Shown: positions 44,875 through 54,547 of the stretch, one piece after another | How positions within the stretch are numbered: the first letter of the stretch is position 1 | Layout of the letters: every line of letters begins with the position of its first letter | NCBI RefSeq assembly: GCF_036010505.1 | Contig: NZ_CP108569.1 | Location: 1,612,001 to 1,676,000, forward strand | Direction: 5' to 3' | Origin: Streptomyces sp. NBC_01197 | Lineage (GTDB): Bacteria; Actinomycetota; Actinomycetes; Streptomycetales; Streptomycetaceae | Length of the DNA: 64,000 nt | Notes under the pieces: model-generated | Told to the model about the DNA's origin: nothing | The model's database searches: none | What the model saw: only the letters and a program-made list of their open reading frames with translations | Position numbers and translations under genes: made by a program

Positions 44875-45528
44875 TCAGATCCGGTAGCCCGAGCCCGGCA
44901 CGGTCACGATGACCGGAGGCTCACCGAGCTTGCGGCGCAGTGTCATGACGGTCACCCGTACGACGTTGGTGAAGGGATCGGTGTTCTCGTCCCAGGCCTT
45001 CTCCAGGAGCTGCTCGGCCGAGACGACCGCGCCCTCGCTGCGCATCAGCACTTCGAGCACGGCGAACTCCTTGGGGGCCAGCTGGATCTCGCGGCCCTCC
45101 CGGAAGACCTCGCGGCGGTTGGGGTCCAGCTTGATGCCGGCCCGCTCCAGAACCGGCGGCAGGGCGACCGTCGTACGGCGCCCGAGTGCCCGGACCCGCG
45201 CGGTCAGCTCGGTGAACGCGAAAGGCTTCGGCAGATAGTCGTCCGCGCCGAGCTCCAGGCCCTCCACGCGGTCGCTGACGTCGCCCGAAGCGGTGAGCAT
45301 CAGCACCCGGGTGGGCATACCGAGTTCGACGATCTTGCGGCAGACGTCGTCGCCGTGGATCACCGGCAGGTCCCTGTCGAGGACCACGACGTCGTAGTCG
45401 TTGACCCCGATCCGCTCCAGGGCCGCGGCGCCGTCGTACACGACGTCGACGGCCATGGCCTCCCGGCGAAGTCCGGTGGCCACCGCATCGGCGAGCAGCT
45501 GCTCGTCCTCGACGACGAGTACGCGCAC
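44875..45528 (-). CDS. cutR: CutR response regulator
   Basis: A 217-residue OmpR-class regulator. The receiver domain shows VVEDEQLLADAVATGLRREA, Asp in VVVLDRDLP and Lys in LPKPFAF. The DNA-binding domain shows LAPKEFAVLEVLMRSEGAVV and PPVIVTVPGSGYRI. Length and sequence are very close to CutR of S. lividans, the regulator first linked to copper metabolism and actinorhodin repression, later to envelope or secretion stress. It heads the cutRS operon. Confidence 0.92.
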   Translation of the reverse strand: MRVLVVEDEQLLADAVATGLRREAMAVDVVYDGAAALERIGVNDYDVVVLDRDLPVIHGDDVCRKIVELGMPTRVLMLTASGDVSDRVEGLELGADDYLPKPFAFTELTARVRALGRRTTVALPPVLERAGIKLDPNRREVFREGREIQLAPKEFAVLEVLMRSEGAVVSAEQLLEKAWDENTDPFTNVVRVTVMTLRRKLGEPPVIVTVPGSGYRI

Positions 45529-45847
45529 GGCGCTTGTCCTTCCGTTACAGCCCGTGTCCGGGCAGGTCCTGCAGGGGGGTGTGCACTTCTGTGTACTTCC
45601 ATCCTGCCCCGTACGGCCATAAACCGGCTGTAAGGCAGTGCTCGGCAGCGGTCCCCGGGGAATTCAGGGATTCCCGGTGCGGTTGAGGTTTCTCTGAGGC
45701 AGAGCAAGGGGAGGACGACTGCACACCCGCCGATCACGCCCTGTACGGGGCGCGCCACACCCCGCTCCGAGACCACCGGGGCGCGTGATCAGTTGACAAC
45801 CCCCGGCACACCCCCGTGCCACCGACCCACGACGAGGGGGCGCACCC
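45529..45847. other. Divergent intergenic region upstream of cutR
   Basis: No gene is supported here. It should contain the cutRS promoter and that of the small ORF at 45848. Short CTGTGTACTTCC-like sequence near 45590 is AT-richer than the surroundings; no clear operator was identified. Confidence 0.35.
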
Positions 45848-46057
45848 ATGGACGCATTCACCGCAGGTCTGCTGCAGCGTATAAAGGCCACCCAGACCGA
45901 CCTGACGCGTGCCCGCGAGTCCGGCGACGACTTCCTGGCGGAGGTCGAGCAGGGCGAGCTGGACGATCTTCACCGCCTCGCGGCCGAACACGGCGTGGCG
46001 GTCGAGCCCGCCCTGACAGCCGAGTGCGGCGCGGACATCCGCACCGCGGCTGCCTGA
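45848..46057 (+). CDS. Small conserved hypothetical protein
   Basis: A 69-residue soluble helical protein (MDAFTAGLLQRIKATQTDLT...), preceded by a GACGAGGGGG ribosome site and followed by a strong terminator, which supports it as a real single-gene unit. No membrane helix or signal peptide. Streptomyces carry similar small acidic proteins of unknown role. Confidence 0.72.
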   Translation: MDAFTAGLLQRIKATQTDLTRARESGDDFLAEVEQGELDDLHRLAAEHGVAVEPALTAECGADIRTAAA

Positions 46058-46077
46058 CCAAGTACAGCGCGTCCACG

Positions 46078-46111
46078 AGGCCCCCGGCACCGTTCCAGGT
46101 GCCGGGGGCCT
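46078..46111. terminator. Bidirectional terminator
   Basis: 14-bp perfect inverted repeat AGGCCCCCGGCACC with a 6-nt loop between convergent genes. Confidence 0.85.
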
Positions 46112-46120
46112 CGTACGTGC

Positions 46121-46921
46121 TCAGTCGTGCCAGGCGCCGTACTGCTCCAGCAGCGCCTGGAGCGGTTCGAAGACGCCGGGTGACGCGGCGACCGTCAGGT
46201 CGTCCGTCGGGCGCTCTCCCGGCCGCCCACCGGTCAGTGCGCCCGCCTCGCGGGCGATCAGGTCACCGGCCGCCCGGTCCCAGGGGTGCAGCCCCCGCTC
46301 GTAGTAGCCGTCGAGCCGGCCGGCGGCCACGTCGCAGAGGTCGATGGCCGCCGAGCCGCCGCGCCGGATGTCCCGCAACTGCGGGATCAGCCGCTGGGCC
46401 ACGGCCGCCTGGTGGGTGCGCACGGTCGTGACGTAGTTGAAGCCGGTCGACACCAGCGCCTGGTCGAGCGGGGGCGCGGGCCTGCACCGCAGCCGCGCGC
46501 CGCCGAGGTGGGCACCGCCGCCGCGCACCGCGTGGAACGTCTCGCCGCGCATCGGGGCCGCCACCACCCCAGCGACCGTCTCGCCGTCCTGCTCGGCCGC
46601 GATCGAGACGGACCAAGTGGGCAGCCCATAGAGGTAGTTCACGGTTCCGTCCAGCGGGTCGATGACCCATCGGACACCGCTGGTGCCCTCGGAGCTCGCC
46701 CCCTCCTCACCCAGGAAGCCGTCGTCGGGACGGAGGCCGGTGAGGTAGCCGGTGATCAGCTTCTCGGCCGCGATGTCCATCTCGGTGACGACGTCGATGG
46801 GGCTGGACTTGGTCGCCGCCACCTCCAGGTCGGCGGGGCGCCCGTCCCGCAGCAGCGCCCCGGCGCGCCTCGCGGCCTCCAGGGCCAGTTCGAGCAGTTC
46901 GGTGTGGAGCGGATCGGTCAC
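46121..46921 (-). CDS. Inositol monophosphatase family protein
   Basis: A 266-residue metal-dependent sugar phosphatase. Motifs: VVTEMDIAAEK, GEEGAS, the metal site WVIDPLDGTVNYLYGLP (about 85-101), and HPWDRAAGDLIAREAG near 215. Could act on inositol-1-phosphate, histidinol-phosphate or similar; sequence does not discriminate. It is transcribed away from the small ORF and towards the terminator. Confidence 0.9.
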   Translation of the reverse strand: MTDPLHTELLELALEAARRAGALLRDGRPADLEVAATKSSPIDVVTEMDIAAEKLITGYLTGLRPDDGFLGEEGASSEGTSGVRWVIDPLDGTVNYLYGLPTWSVSIAAEQDGETVAGVVAAPMRGETFHAVRGGGAHLGGARLRCRPAPPLDQALVSTGFNYVTTVRTHQAAVAQRLIPQLRDIRRGGSAAIDLCDVAAGRLDGYYERGLHPWDRAAGDLIAREAGALTGGRPGERPTDDLTVAASPGVFEPLQALLEQYGAWHD

Positions 46922-47059
46922 GGTTCTCCGTAGGTTGTTAGGCGGCCCGGGAGGGCCGGGTGTGGCTTATGGTTCTCTGCCTTCAGTGGCTTCGAAGGAG
47001 TGGCCGCCCGGCTCTCCGGGGCGCCCTGGCTGCTGATTACGCGTACGGGCTCCGGCTGA

Positions 47060-48172
47060 TTACGCGTAGGGGCTGTCGGCGCCCGCGGCCGCCGGCTTGG
47101 CCGTGCGGGCCGGGCAGCAGCCGACCGGGCAGACGTCGTGCGATGCGCCCAGCGCGCCGAGGGCGCAGCGCTCCACGGGGCGGCCCCGCTCGGTGGCCGC
47201 CCGCTCCAGCAGGAGGTCGCGTACCGCGGCGGCGAAGCGCGGGTCGGCGCCGACGGTCGCCGACCGTACGGCGGGCAGGCCCAGTTCGGCCGCCTTCGCG
47301 ACCGCCTCGGTGTCCAGGTCGTACAGGACCTCCATGTGGTCCGACACGAAGCCGATGGGCACCATGACGACCGCGGGCACCCCCGCCCCGTGCAGCTCCG
47401 TGAGGTGCTCACAGATGTCCGGTTCCAGCCACGGGGTCTGCGGCGAGCCGCTGCGCGACTGGTAGACGAGCCGCCAGGGGTGGTCGACGCCCGTCTCGGC
47501 GCGGACCTTCTCGACGATCACCCGTGCCACGTCCAGGTGCTCGGCGACGTACGCCCCGCCGTCGGGCCCCGAGCTGTCGGCGGCCGCGGTGGGGATGGAG
47601 TGCGTGGTGAACGCCAGGTGCGCCCCGGCCCGGACCGCGTCGTCCAGCTCCGCCAGGGACTTCAGGACGCCGTCGGCCATCGGCCCGACGAACCCCGGGT
47701 GGTTGAAGTAATGCCGCAGCTTGTCGACCCGCGGCAGTTCCAGGCCCTCCGCCTCCAGCGTGGCCAGCGCCCCCGCGAGGTCCTCGCGGTACTGGCGGCA
47801 GCCGGAGTACGAGGCGTACGCGCTGGTGGCCAGGACGGCGATACGGCGGTGCCCGTCGGCGGTCATCTCCCGCAGGGTGTCGGTCAGGTACGGCGCCCAG
47901 TTGCGGTTGCCCCAGTACACCGGCAGGTCGAGACCGTGCCCGGCGAAGTCCTTGCGGAGCGCGTCGAGGAGGGCCCGGTTCTGGCCGTTGATGGGGCTGA
48001 CCCCGTCGAACAGGAAGTAGTGCTGTCCCACCTCCTTGAGCCGTTCCTTCGGGATGCCGCGGCCGCGGGTCACGTTCTCCAGGAACGGGACCACGTCGTC
48101 CGGGCCCTCGGGACCGCCGAAGGAGAGCAGCAGGAGGGCGTCGTAGGGAGCTGGATCACGCTGATCGGACAT
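47060..48172 (-). CDS. hemH: Ferrochelatase
   Basis: A 370-residue haem-pathway chelatase inserting iron into a porphyrin. [21 protein letters not shown] at the N terminus, [19 protein letters not shown] with the catalytic His, and [20 protein letters not shown] with the Glu are intact. The C terminus has four Cys (CALG...CPVGCC), the pattern for a 2Fe-2S cluster seen in actinobacterial ferrochelatases. In actinobacteria this enzyme usually works on coproporphyrin (CpfC). Confidence 0.92.
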   Translation of the reverse strand: MSDQRDPAPYDALLLLSFGGPEGPDDVVPFLENVTRGRGIPKERLKEVGQHYFLFDGVSPINGQNRALLDALRKDFAGHGLDLPVYWGNRNWAPYLTDTLREMTADGHRRIAVLATSAYASYSGCRQYREDLAGALATLEAEGLELPRVDKLRHYFNHPGFVGPMADGVLKSLAELDDAVRAGAHLAFTTHSIPTAAADSSGPDGGAYVAEHLDVARVIVEKVRAETGVDHPWRLVYQSRSGSPQTPWLEPDICEHLTELHGAGVPAVVMVPIGFVSDHMEVLYDLDTEAVAKAAELGLPAVRSATVGADPRFAAAVRDLLLERAATERGRPVERCALGALGASHDVCPVGCCPARTAKPAAAGADSPYA

Positions 48173-48310
48173 GCCCCAGATCCTGCCACCCGGGTCCGAC
48201 AGGCTCCGGGACCCCCCACGGAACGCCTGGTCGGAGCCGCCCCCGGTGCTCGGCGCCGATCAGCGCCCGTAAGCTGCGCGGACCACCAGTACGCCTTACC
48301 GGAGCCCTTC

Positions 48311-49588
48311 TTGACCAGTCCTTACCGTGCGATCTTCGCCGCCCCCGGCACCAAGGGGTTCTCGGCGGCCGGACTTCTCGGCCGGATGCCGCTGTCCATG
48401 CTGGGCATCGGCGTGGTGACCATGATCTCGCAGCTCACCGGGCGGTACGGCCTGGCCGGCGCGCTCTCCGCGACGCTGGCGCTGTCCGCGGCCGCCATCG
48501 GCCCGCAGATCTCCCGGCTCGTCGACCGGCACGGACAGCGGCGGGTGCTGCGCCGGGCGACCGCCGTCTCCGCCGTCGCCGTGGCGGGACTGCTGGTCTG
48601 TGCGCAGCAGCGGCTGCCGGACTGGACGCTCTTCGTCTGCGCGGCCGGCGGGGGCTGTGTCCCGAGCGTCGGCTCGATGGTCCGGGCCCGCTGGGCGGCG
48701 ATCCACCGGGGCGATCCGCGGATGCTGCACGCCGCGTACTCCTGGGAGTCGATCGTCGACGAGGTGTGCTTCATCTTCGGTCCGATCCTCTCCATCGGGC
48801 TCTCCACCGCCTGGTTCCCCGAGGCGGGTCCGCTGATGGCGGGCGGCTTCCTCGTCGCGGGGGTGTGCTGGCTGACCGCGCAGCGCGCCACCGAACCGGC
48901 CCCGCATCCGCACGGCCACGGCCCCGGCGGCTCCGCACTGGGCTCCCCCGGGCTGCGGCTGCTGGTGCTGACGTTCGTGGCAACGGGAGCGATCTTCGGG
49001 TCGATCGACGTGGTGACGGTCGCGTTCGCCGACGAGCGCGGCCACAAGGCACTGGCCAGTCTGGTCCTCGCGGTGTACGCGCTCGGATCGTGTCTGGCCG
49101 GGGCGGTCTTCGGACTGCTGCACCTGCGGGGGGCCGCTTCCAGCAGATGGCTGGTGGGGGTGTGCGCGATGGCGCTGAGTATGATCCCCCTCCAACTGGC
49201 CGGGAACCTGCCGTTTCTGGCCGGGGCGCTCTTCGTCGCGGGGCTCTTCGTCGCACCGACGATGGTGACCACGATGGCCCTCATCGAGCAGCACGTACCG
49301 CGCAGCAGGCTGACCGAGGGCATGACCTGGACCAGCACCGGGCTCGCTGTCGGTGTGGCACTCGGCTCCTCGGCCGCCGGCTGGGCGGTCGACGCGGGCG
49401 GGGCACGCCAGGGGTATCTGGTGCCGCTCGTGGCGGGAGCGCTCGCGGCCGCGGTGGCGTTGCCCGGCTACCGCCGGCTCAATGTGCCGGTGCCACTAGA
49501 CGGGAGCGGGGCGGATGACCGGTACATCAAGAACACCGGCTGCGGCACGGACGGCGACGGCGGTACGGCCGGCGGGGACCTGGCGTAA
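48311..49588 (+). CDS. MFS transporter
   Basis: 425 residues and about 12 membrane segments. It starts at TTG (48311) with GGAG 6 nt upstream, giving LTSPYRAIFAAPGTKGFSAAG; no ATG fits. VDRHGQRRVLRRAT between helices 2 and 3 matches the MFS loop motif. It is divergent from hemH. Its 3' end overlaps the next gene by 74 nt in another frame. Substrate unknown. Confidence 0.83.
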   Translation: MTSPYRAIFAAPGTKGFSAAGLLGRMPLSMLGIGVVTMISQLTGRYGLAGALSATLALSAAAIGPQISRLVDRHGQRRVLRRATAVSAVAVAGLLVCAQQRLPDWTLFVCAAGGGCVPSVGSMVRARWAAIHRGDPRMLHAAYSWESIVDEVCFIFGPILSIGLSTAWFPEAGPLMAGGFLVAGVCWLTAQRATEPAPHPHGHGPGGSALGSPGLRLLVLTFVATGAIFGSIDVVTVAFADERGHKALASLVLAVYALGSCLAGAVFGLLHLRGAASSRWLVGVCAMALSMIPLQLAGNLPFLAGALFVAGLFVAPTMVTTMALIEQHVPRSRLTEGMTWTSTGLAVGVALGSSAAGWAVDAGGARQGYLVPLVAGALAAAVALPGYRRLNVPVPLDGSGADDRYIKNTGCGTDGDGGTAGGDLA

Positions 49589-50867
49589 CTGGGCGGGGAA
49601 TGTCACCGCCCGCCCGGCCCGGGAGGTGACGCCGGCGTCCGCCGCCGAACTGGCCGACGCCGTCAGGCGGGCGGCGGACGACGGCCTGAAGGTGAAGGCC
49701 GTCGGCACCGGCCACTCGTTCACGGCGGCCGCCGCGACCGACGGGCTGCTGATACGCCCCGGTCTCCTCACCGGCATCCGGGAGATCGACCGCGCGGCGG
49801 GCACGGTGACCGTCGAGGCCGGCACACCGCTGAAGCGGCTCAACCAGGCGCTGGCGCGTGAGGGTCTCACCCTCACGAACATGGGCGACATCATGGACCA
49901 GACGGTGGCGGGCGCCACCAGCACCGGCACCCATGGCACCGGCCGCGAGTCCGCCTCGATTTCCGCACAGATCCGGGCGCTCGAACTGGTGACGGCTGAG
50001 GGCTCGGTGCTGACGTGCTCGGCGACGGAGCACCCCGACGTCTTCGCGGCCGCCCGGATCGGGCTCGGCGCTCTGGGTGTCGTCACGGCGATCACCTTCG
50101 CGGTGGAGCCGGTCTTCCTGCTGACGGCCCGCGAGGAGCCGATGGGCTTCGACCGGGTGACCGCCGACTTCGACCAGCTGGTCGCCGAGAACGAGCACTT
50201 CGAGTTCTACTGGTTCCCGCACACCGGCAACTGCAACACCAAGCGCAACAACCGCAGCGCGGGGTCGGCCGCCCCGCCCGGCCGGGTGGCCGGCTGGATC
50301 GAGGACGAGCTGCTCTCCAACGGCGTGTTCCAGGCGGCGTGTTCGCTGGGCCGGGCCGTCCCCGCGACGATTCCCGCGATCGCGAAGATCTCCAGCCGGG
50401 CGCTCTCCGCCCGCACCTACACGGACATCCCGTACAAGGTCTTCACAAGTCCGCGCCGGGTGCGCTTCGTCGAGATGGAGTACGCCCTGCCCCGGGAGGC
50501 CGCGGTCGGGGCGCTGCGGGAGGTCAGGGCGATGGTGGAGCGCTCGCCGCTGCGGGTGAGCTTCCCCGTGGAGGTCCGCACGGCGCCCGCGGACGACATC
50601 GCGCTCTCCACGGCCTCGGGCCGGGAGACCGCCTACATCGCGGCGCATATGTACCGGGGCACTCCGCACCGGGCGTACTTCACCGCTGTGGAGCGGATCA
50701 TGACCGCGCACGGCGGCCGGCCACACTGGGGCAAGCTGCACACCCGCGACGCGGCGTACCTGGCGGAGGTCTACCCGCGCTTCGGCGAGTTCACGGCCGT
50801 ACGCGACCGGCTCGACCCGCAGCGGCTGTTCGGCAACGACTACCTGCGCCGGGTCCTGGGCGAGTGA
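49515..50867 (+). CDS. FAD-dependent sugar-1,4-lactone oxidase
   Basis: 450 residues. The N-terminal PCMH FAD domain shows VKAVGTGHSFTAAAATDGLL (the GHS motif for flavin attachment) and GDIMDQTVAGATSTGTHGTG. The ALO-type C-terminal domain ends HWGKLHTRDAAYL...LDPQRLFGNDYL, the HWxK motif of aldonolactone oxidases. Relatives include actinobacterial alditol and gulono-lactone oxidases; the exact substrate is open. The ATG at 49515 lies inside the preceding MFS gene. Confidence 0.87.
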   Translation: MTGTSRTPAAARTATAVRPAGTWRNWAGNVTARPAREVTPASAAELADAVRRAADDGLKVKAVGTGHSFTAAAATDGLLIRPGLLTGIREIDRAAGTVTVEAGTPLKRLNQALAREGLTLTNMGDIMDQTVAGATSTGTHGTGRESASISAQIRALELVTAEGSVLTCSATEHPDVFAAARIGLGALGVVTAITFAVEPVFLLTAREEPMGFDRVTADFDQLVAENEHFEFYWFPHTGNCNTKRNNRSAGSAAPPGRVAGWIEDELLSNGVFQAACSLGRAVPATIPAIAKISSRALSARTYTDIPYKVFTSPRRVRFVEMEYALPREAAVGALREVRAMVERSPLRVSFPVEVRTAPADDIALSTASGRETAYIAAHMYRGTPHRAYFTAVERIMTAHGGRPHWGKLHTRDAAYLAEVYPRFGEFTAVRDRLDPQRLFGNDYLRRVLGE

Positions 50868-50868
50868 C

Positions 50869-50910
50869 CCCCACCGGGTGACGGACCTGCGGGACCGTCA
50901 CCCGGTGGGG
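50869..50910. terminator. Bidirectional terminator overlapping the next gene's stop
   Basis: 14-bp perfect inverted repeat CCCCACCGGGTGAC with a 14-nt loop. It starts 1 nt after the oxidase stop and covers the last codons of the convergent gene. Confidence 0.82.
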
Positions 50911-51902
50911 CGCTGTCCCGCCGGGTTCTGTGTGGCTGTGTCCGGCGCGTTGTCCTGCCCCCCGGTGCTGTCGTGGCCCGAAGTGGAGCCCGAGCCGTCA
51001 CCGGACGAGCCGGAGGGCGTCGGGTCCGGGGTCTGCGCGCCGCCGCCCGTCGCGGGCTGCGAGGGACTGGGCGTCGGACCGGCCGACGTGCCGCTCTTGC
51101 CGGGGTCGGGCTTCGACCGGCCGGTGTCGCCGGATCCGGAGCCGGTGCCCGGCGACGGGTCGGGGCCGGTGCTCTGCTGCCGGTCCTGCTGCCGGGGGTC
51201 CTGGCTCTGCTGCGGGTCGGTCGAAACCGCCGGCCCCGGCGAGTGGTGCCGAGTGCCGCTGCCGCCCTGGACCACCGAGCCCACGGTCGTCCCCGGGCCG
51301 CCGCTGAGCCCGTGTCCCGAGAGCAGCTCGAAGCCGCTGATCCCGGCCATCGCCACGAGGAACACGACCAGGGCCGCGAGGGATGAGCGCTTCCAGCCCC
51401 GCACCCGCGTCCCGTGCGTCGTGGCCTCGGTGAACTCCTCACCGCTGAACCCTTCTCCGGCGACCGGCGTCAGCGGCCTCGTCGCGTCCGGCTCCCCATC
51501 GCCGGGGAAGCCCCCCGTCCGGTCCGCACCGGACTGTCCGGGCCACGGCACCGCGATCGTCGGCGGCGCCTCCCCCGGCTCCGGAGCCCCCGGCACCTGC
51601 CGTACCGGGATCTTCAGGGCCCTGGGCTTGACCTGGACCGTCACTTCGCGGATCTGCTCCCCGGTGCGCCGGAAGAAGTGCTGGAAGATCGTGCCGCCAC
51701 AGGTGGCGATCACACTCACCAGGCCCGCGCCGATGATCGTTCCGTACACGCCGAGCTTCGATGCAAGCACCGCGGCCACCACAGCGGCGAACGCGCTGCC
51801 CGCCACCTGAGGGACGCTCAGATCGAGCTGCCCCCTCTTCCCGCTTCCGGTCTCTGCGCCGCCGTCCGGCTTCTGCTCCATCACCAGCCCCTGCTTGTCC
51901 AT
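50898..51902 (-). CDS. Two-helix membrane protein with a disordered Ser/Pro/Gly-rich tail
   Basis: 334 residues from the ATG at 51902 (51881 is an alternative). It has a hydrophobic region at about 30-70 (VAGSAFAAVVAAVLASKLGV), a cytoplasmic-looking middle, another helix near 175-195 (LAALVVFLVAMAGISGF), and then about 140 residues of Gly/Ser/Thr/Pro/Gln low complexity, probably extracytoplasmic. Such proteins are common in Streptomyces and unassigned. Confidence 0.68.
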   Translation of the reverse strand: MDKQGLVMEQKPDGGAETGSGKRGQLDLSVPQVAGSAFAAVVAAVLASKLGVYGTIIGAGLVSVIATCGGTIFQHFFRRTGEQIREVTVQVKPRALKIPVRQVPGAPEPGEAPPTIAVPWPGQSGADRTGGFPGDGEPDATRPLTPVAGEGFSGEEFTEATTHGTRVRGWKRSSLAALVVFLVAMAGISGFELLSGHGLSGGPGTTVGSVVQGGSGTRHHSPGPAVSTDPQQSQDPRQQDRQQSTGPDPSPGTGSGSGDTGRSKPDPGKSGTSAGPTPSPSQPATGGGAQTPDPTPSGSSGDGSGSTSGHDSTGGQDNAPDTATQNPAGQRPTG

Positions 51903-52378
51903 CTGGTTACACCCTGCACCAGAAAGGGACATTTGAGCGAAGTGGATAGTTCCACTTCAGAAGATTGTGTGAAGCACAACACCCGCAGGCATACGCTGGC
52001 GGCACTTACGAGGCTCCCCCTCCGCCGGGCCCCGGGAAGTTCAGCGGCGAGCCGTCCACCCCCTTGGCCCGAATGGAGTACTGTGGCGAGCCCTGGGCCC
52101 GGCCTCCCTCAGGGGTGTCCGGACAGGCGGGAAGGGGCCTAAGGCGGCACTCGAACCGGCGGCACCATGGCACTGCACGGGCGCCTCGCTGCACAGAGTG
52201 ACCGACGGTCGCTCTGCGTCGCAAACAGGTAACCGTGCCATAACGGCGTTCCAGGGCTGAGGCCCGACACGCCGGATAACTCGGCAAGGTTGTGGCGTGC
52301 TGTACCCGGGCAGGCCACACTCGACTAGCGGAAGCAGCGACGCACGTGACGTCGGCAGGCACCACCCGGGAGGTTCCC
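51903..52378. other. Intergenic region upstream of sepH
   Basis: 476 nt between divergent genes with no supportable CDS. It contains a relatively AT-rich block (51930-51985, with TGGATAGTTCCACTTCA, an imperfect inverted repeat) and the sepH promoter and ribosome site (GGGAGG at 52368). Confidence 0.4.
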
Positions 52379-53446
52379 ATGCCCGAACTGCGTGTCGTGG
52401 CCGTCTCGAATGACGGCACACGACTGGTGCTCAAAGCTGCGGACAGTACGGAGTACACGCTTCCGATCGATGAGCGGCTGCGTGCCGCGGTCCGTAATGA
52501 CCGCGCCCGCCTCGGCCAGATCGAGATCGAGGTGGAGAGCCACCTCCGTCCCCGTGACATCCAGGCACGTATAAGGGCCGGCGCCTCCGCCGAAGAGGTA
52601 GCCCAGATGGCCGGAATCCCGGTCGACCGGGTCCGCCGCTTCGAGGGGCCGGTACTCGCGGAGCGCGCGTTCATGGCCGAGCGGGCCCGCAAGACACCTG
52701 TACGGCGTGCCGGTGAGAACACCGGCACCGGTCCGCAGCTCGGCGAGGCGGTGAACGAGCGGCTGCTGCTGCGCGGCGCCGAGCGGGACACCGTGCTCTG
52801 GGACTCCTGGCGCCGCGACGACGGGACCTGGGAGGTCCTGCTGGTCTACCGGGTCGCCACCGAGACGCACTCGGCGAGCTGGAGCTACGACCCGCCCCGC
52901 CGCCTGGTGCAGGCCATGGACGACGAGGCCCGGTCGCTGATCGGCGAGTCGGACGACTCACTGGCGGCGCCGGAGCCGAGCTTCCCGTTCGTACCGAGGA
53001 TCGCCCGGCTGCCCCGCGACCGGCCCCTCGACCGTGCTCTGGACCGGCAGATGGGGCAGATGGAGCGGCCCACCGCACCGGTGCCCGCTCCGCCCGAGCC
53101 CGATGAGAGCGGCAGCGGAGAGCGGGACTCCCTGACCAGCCTGCTGGAGGCCGTACCGAGCTTCCGGGGGGACATGGTCGTGCCCGAGCGCCCCGCGCCG
53201 CCCCAACTCCCGCCGTCCGAGCCCGCGCAGGAGCCGGAGTCCGAGGAGCCGCCCGCGGCGTCCGCCGGGGCCGGTTCGGCGTACGCGGACGTGCTGATGC
53301 CACGTGCGGTGGCCGGTCACCGCGACCGGCTGACCGGGACGACGGACCGGCAGGCCGAGGCGGACGGCGTCCGCCCGGGCAGGCGTGCGGCCGTGCCGAG
53401 CTGGGACGAGATCGTCTTCGGCACCCGGCGCAAGAAGCAGGAGTAG
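52379..53446 (+). CDS. sepH: Septation protein SepH
   Basis: A 355-residue regulator of FtsZ assembly. It starts MPELRVVAVSNDGTRLVLKA. The N-terminal DUF3071 domain (about 1-165) contains a predicted helix-turn-helix, RAGASAEEVAQMAGIPVDRV. An acidic/Pro-rich linker leads to a conserved short C-terminal motif, AVPSWDEIVFGTRRKKQE. This layout is that of Streptomyces SepH, which stimulates FtsZ ring formation in sporulating hyphae. ATG 52379 follows GGGAGG. Confidence 0.94.
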   Translation: MPELRVVAVSNDGTRLVLKAADSTEYTLPIDERLRAAVRNDRARLGQIEIEVESHLRPRDIQARIRAGASAEEVAQMAGIPVDRVRRFEGPVLAERAFMAERARKTPVRRAGENTGTGPQLGEAVNERLLLRGAERDTVLWDSWRRDDGTWEVLLVYRVATETHSASWSYDPPRRLVQAMDDEARSLIGESDDSLAAPEPSFPFVPRIARLPRDRPLDRALDRQMGQMERPTAPVPAPPEPDESGSGERDSLTSLLEAVPSFRGDMVVPERPAPPQLPPSEPAQEPESEEPPAASAGAGSAYADVLMPRAVAGHRDRLTGTTDRQAEADGVRPGRRAAVPSWDEIVFGTRRKKQE

Positions 53447-53469
53447 CGGGAACAGCGGCACTGGTTGAG

Positions 53470-53502
53470 CCGGGGCCCGTACGCACTGCGTACGGGCCCC
53501 GG
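53470..53502. terminator. Bidirectional terminator after sepH
   Basis: 14-bp inverted repeat CCGGGGCCCGTACG, loop of 5 nt, between the convergent sepH and rhodanese genes. Confidence 0.85.
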
Positions 53503-53514
53503 CCGCTGACAGCT

Positions 53515-54342
53515 CTAGGGTGTGGGCCCCGTGGCGACCGGGCGGGACTCGTCCGACGACCACTCGGACCAGGACCCCGCGTAGAGCGCCGCCCGGATCC
53601 CGGCGATCTCCAGCGCCAGCACCTCGTGCGCGCCCGACACTCCCGATCCGCAGTAGACGCCTACCTCCGCGCCCTGGTCCGCCGCCCCCAACGCGGCGAA
53701 CCGCGCGGCCAGTTCACCGGCGGCCAGGAAATGCCCACCTGCTCCGGTGTTCTCCGACGTCGGGGCCGAAACCGCGCCGGGGATATGCCCGCCGACCCGG
53801 TCGACGGGCTCCACATCGCCCCGGTAGCGCTCGGCGGCGCGGGCGTCCAGCAATACGCCCTTGCGGGCCAGTTCGGCCGCACCGTCCGCGTCGAGGAGCG
53901 GCAGCGCGCCGGGCGCGGGTACGAAGTCGCCCGGTGCGGGCACCGGTGTGCGCGTGGAGAGCGACCCGGACCAGGATGCGAGACCTCCGTCCAGCACCCG
54001 GACGTCCTGGTGGCCGGTCCAGCGCAGCAGCCACCAGGCGCGCGCCGCGGCCCACCCCTGGCCGCCGTCGTACACGACGACCGGGGTGTCCGCCGAGACG
54101 CCCGCGCGGCGCAGCACCGCGCCCAGTCCGGCGGGATCGGGCAGCGGATGGCGGCCGCCCGCGCCGGGCGGACCCGCCAACTCCGTGTCCAGGTCGACGA
54201 AGACCGCGCCGGGGAGGTGGCCGGCCTCGTACTCGGGGCGCAGGTTCGGGCCGCCGAGCTGCCAGCGGATGTCGAGGAGGACCGGCGGACGGGGCCCGGC
54301 CAACTCGCTCGCGAGATCGGATGCGGTGATGATGGGTGTCAT
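53515..54342 (-). CDS. Rhodanese-type sulfurtransferase
   Basis: 275 residues in two rhodanese domains. The first (about 10-120) is non-catalytic (DIRWQLGGPN, AGHLPGAVFVDLD). The second has DARAAERYRG and the active-site loop VYCGSGVSGAHEVLAL with the catalytic Cys near residue 230. Transfers sulfur from thiosulfate or mercaptopyruvate to a thiophilic acceptor. The ATG at 54342 is preferred, with GAGG upstream; 54351 is possible. Confidence 0.9.
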   Translation of the reverse strand: MTPIITASDLASELAGPRPPVLLDIRWQLGGPNLRPEYEAGHLPGAVFVDLDTELAGPPGAGGRHPLPDPAGLGAVLRRAGVSADTPVVVYDGGQGWAAARAWWLLRWTGHQDVRVLDGGLASWSGSLSTRTPVPAPGDFVPAPGALPLLDADGAAELARKGVLLDARAAERYRGDVEPVDRVGGHIPGAVSAPTSENTGAGGHFLAAGELAARFAALGAADQGAEVGVYCGSGVSGAHEVLALEIAGIRAALYAGSWSEWSSDESRPVATGPTP

Positions 54343-54547
54343 GACTGCCATCCTCGCCCAGTGTCCGGCGCACACGTAACGCCGTAGAAAAGGACGAGGA
54401 GTAGCAAAACAGGCATCCTCCTGCTGGAACGTGCAAAATGCGGCGCGGCCGGGGCGCGGCGCGCGGCAGGTGGTGGAAGCATCGGGGCGGGGGGCGGCCC
54501 ACCGGCCCCCGCACGGCCACCACCGATGGTCCGAGGAGAGAGCGAAA

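Noticed and set aside
43701..44912. 403-codon + strand frame opposite cutS
   Set aside because: Shadow of the histidine kinase gene, whose motifs are complete; the antisense product has no recognisable domain.
52120..52200. tRNA-like T-arm on the minus strand (GGTTCGAGT near 52150)
   Set aside because: The 5-bp T stem does not pair and no acceptor stem or anticodon arm could be fitted.
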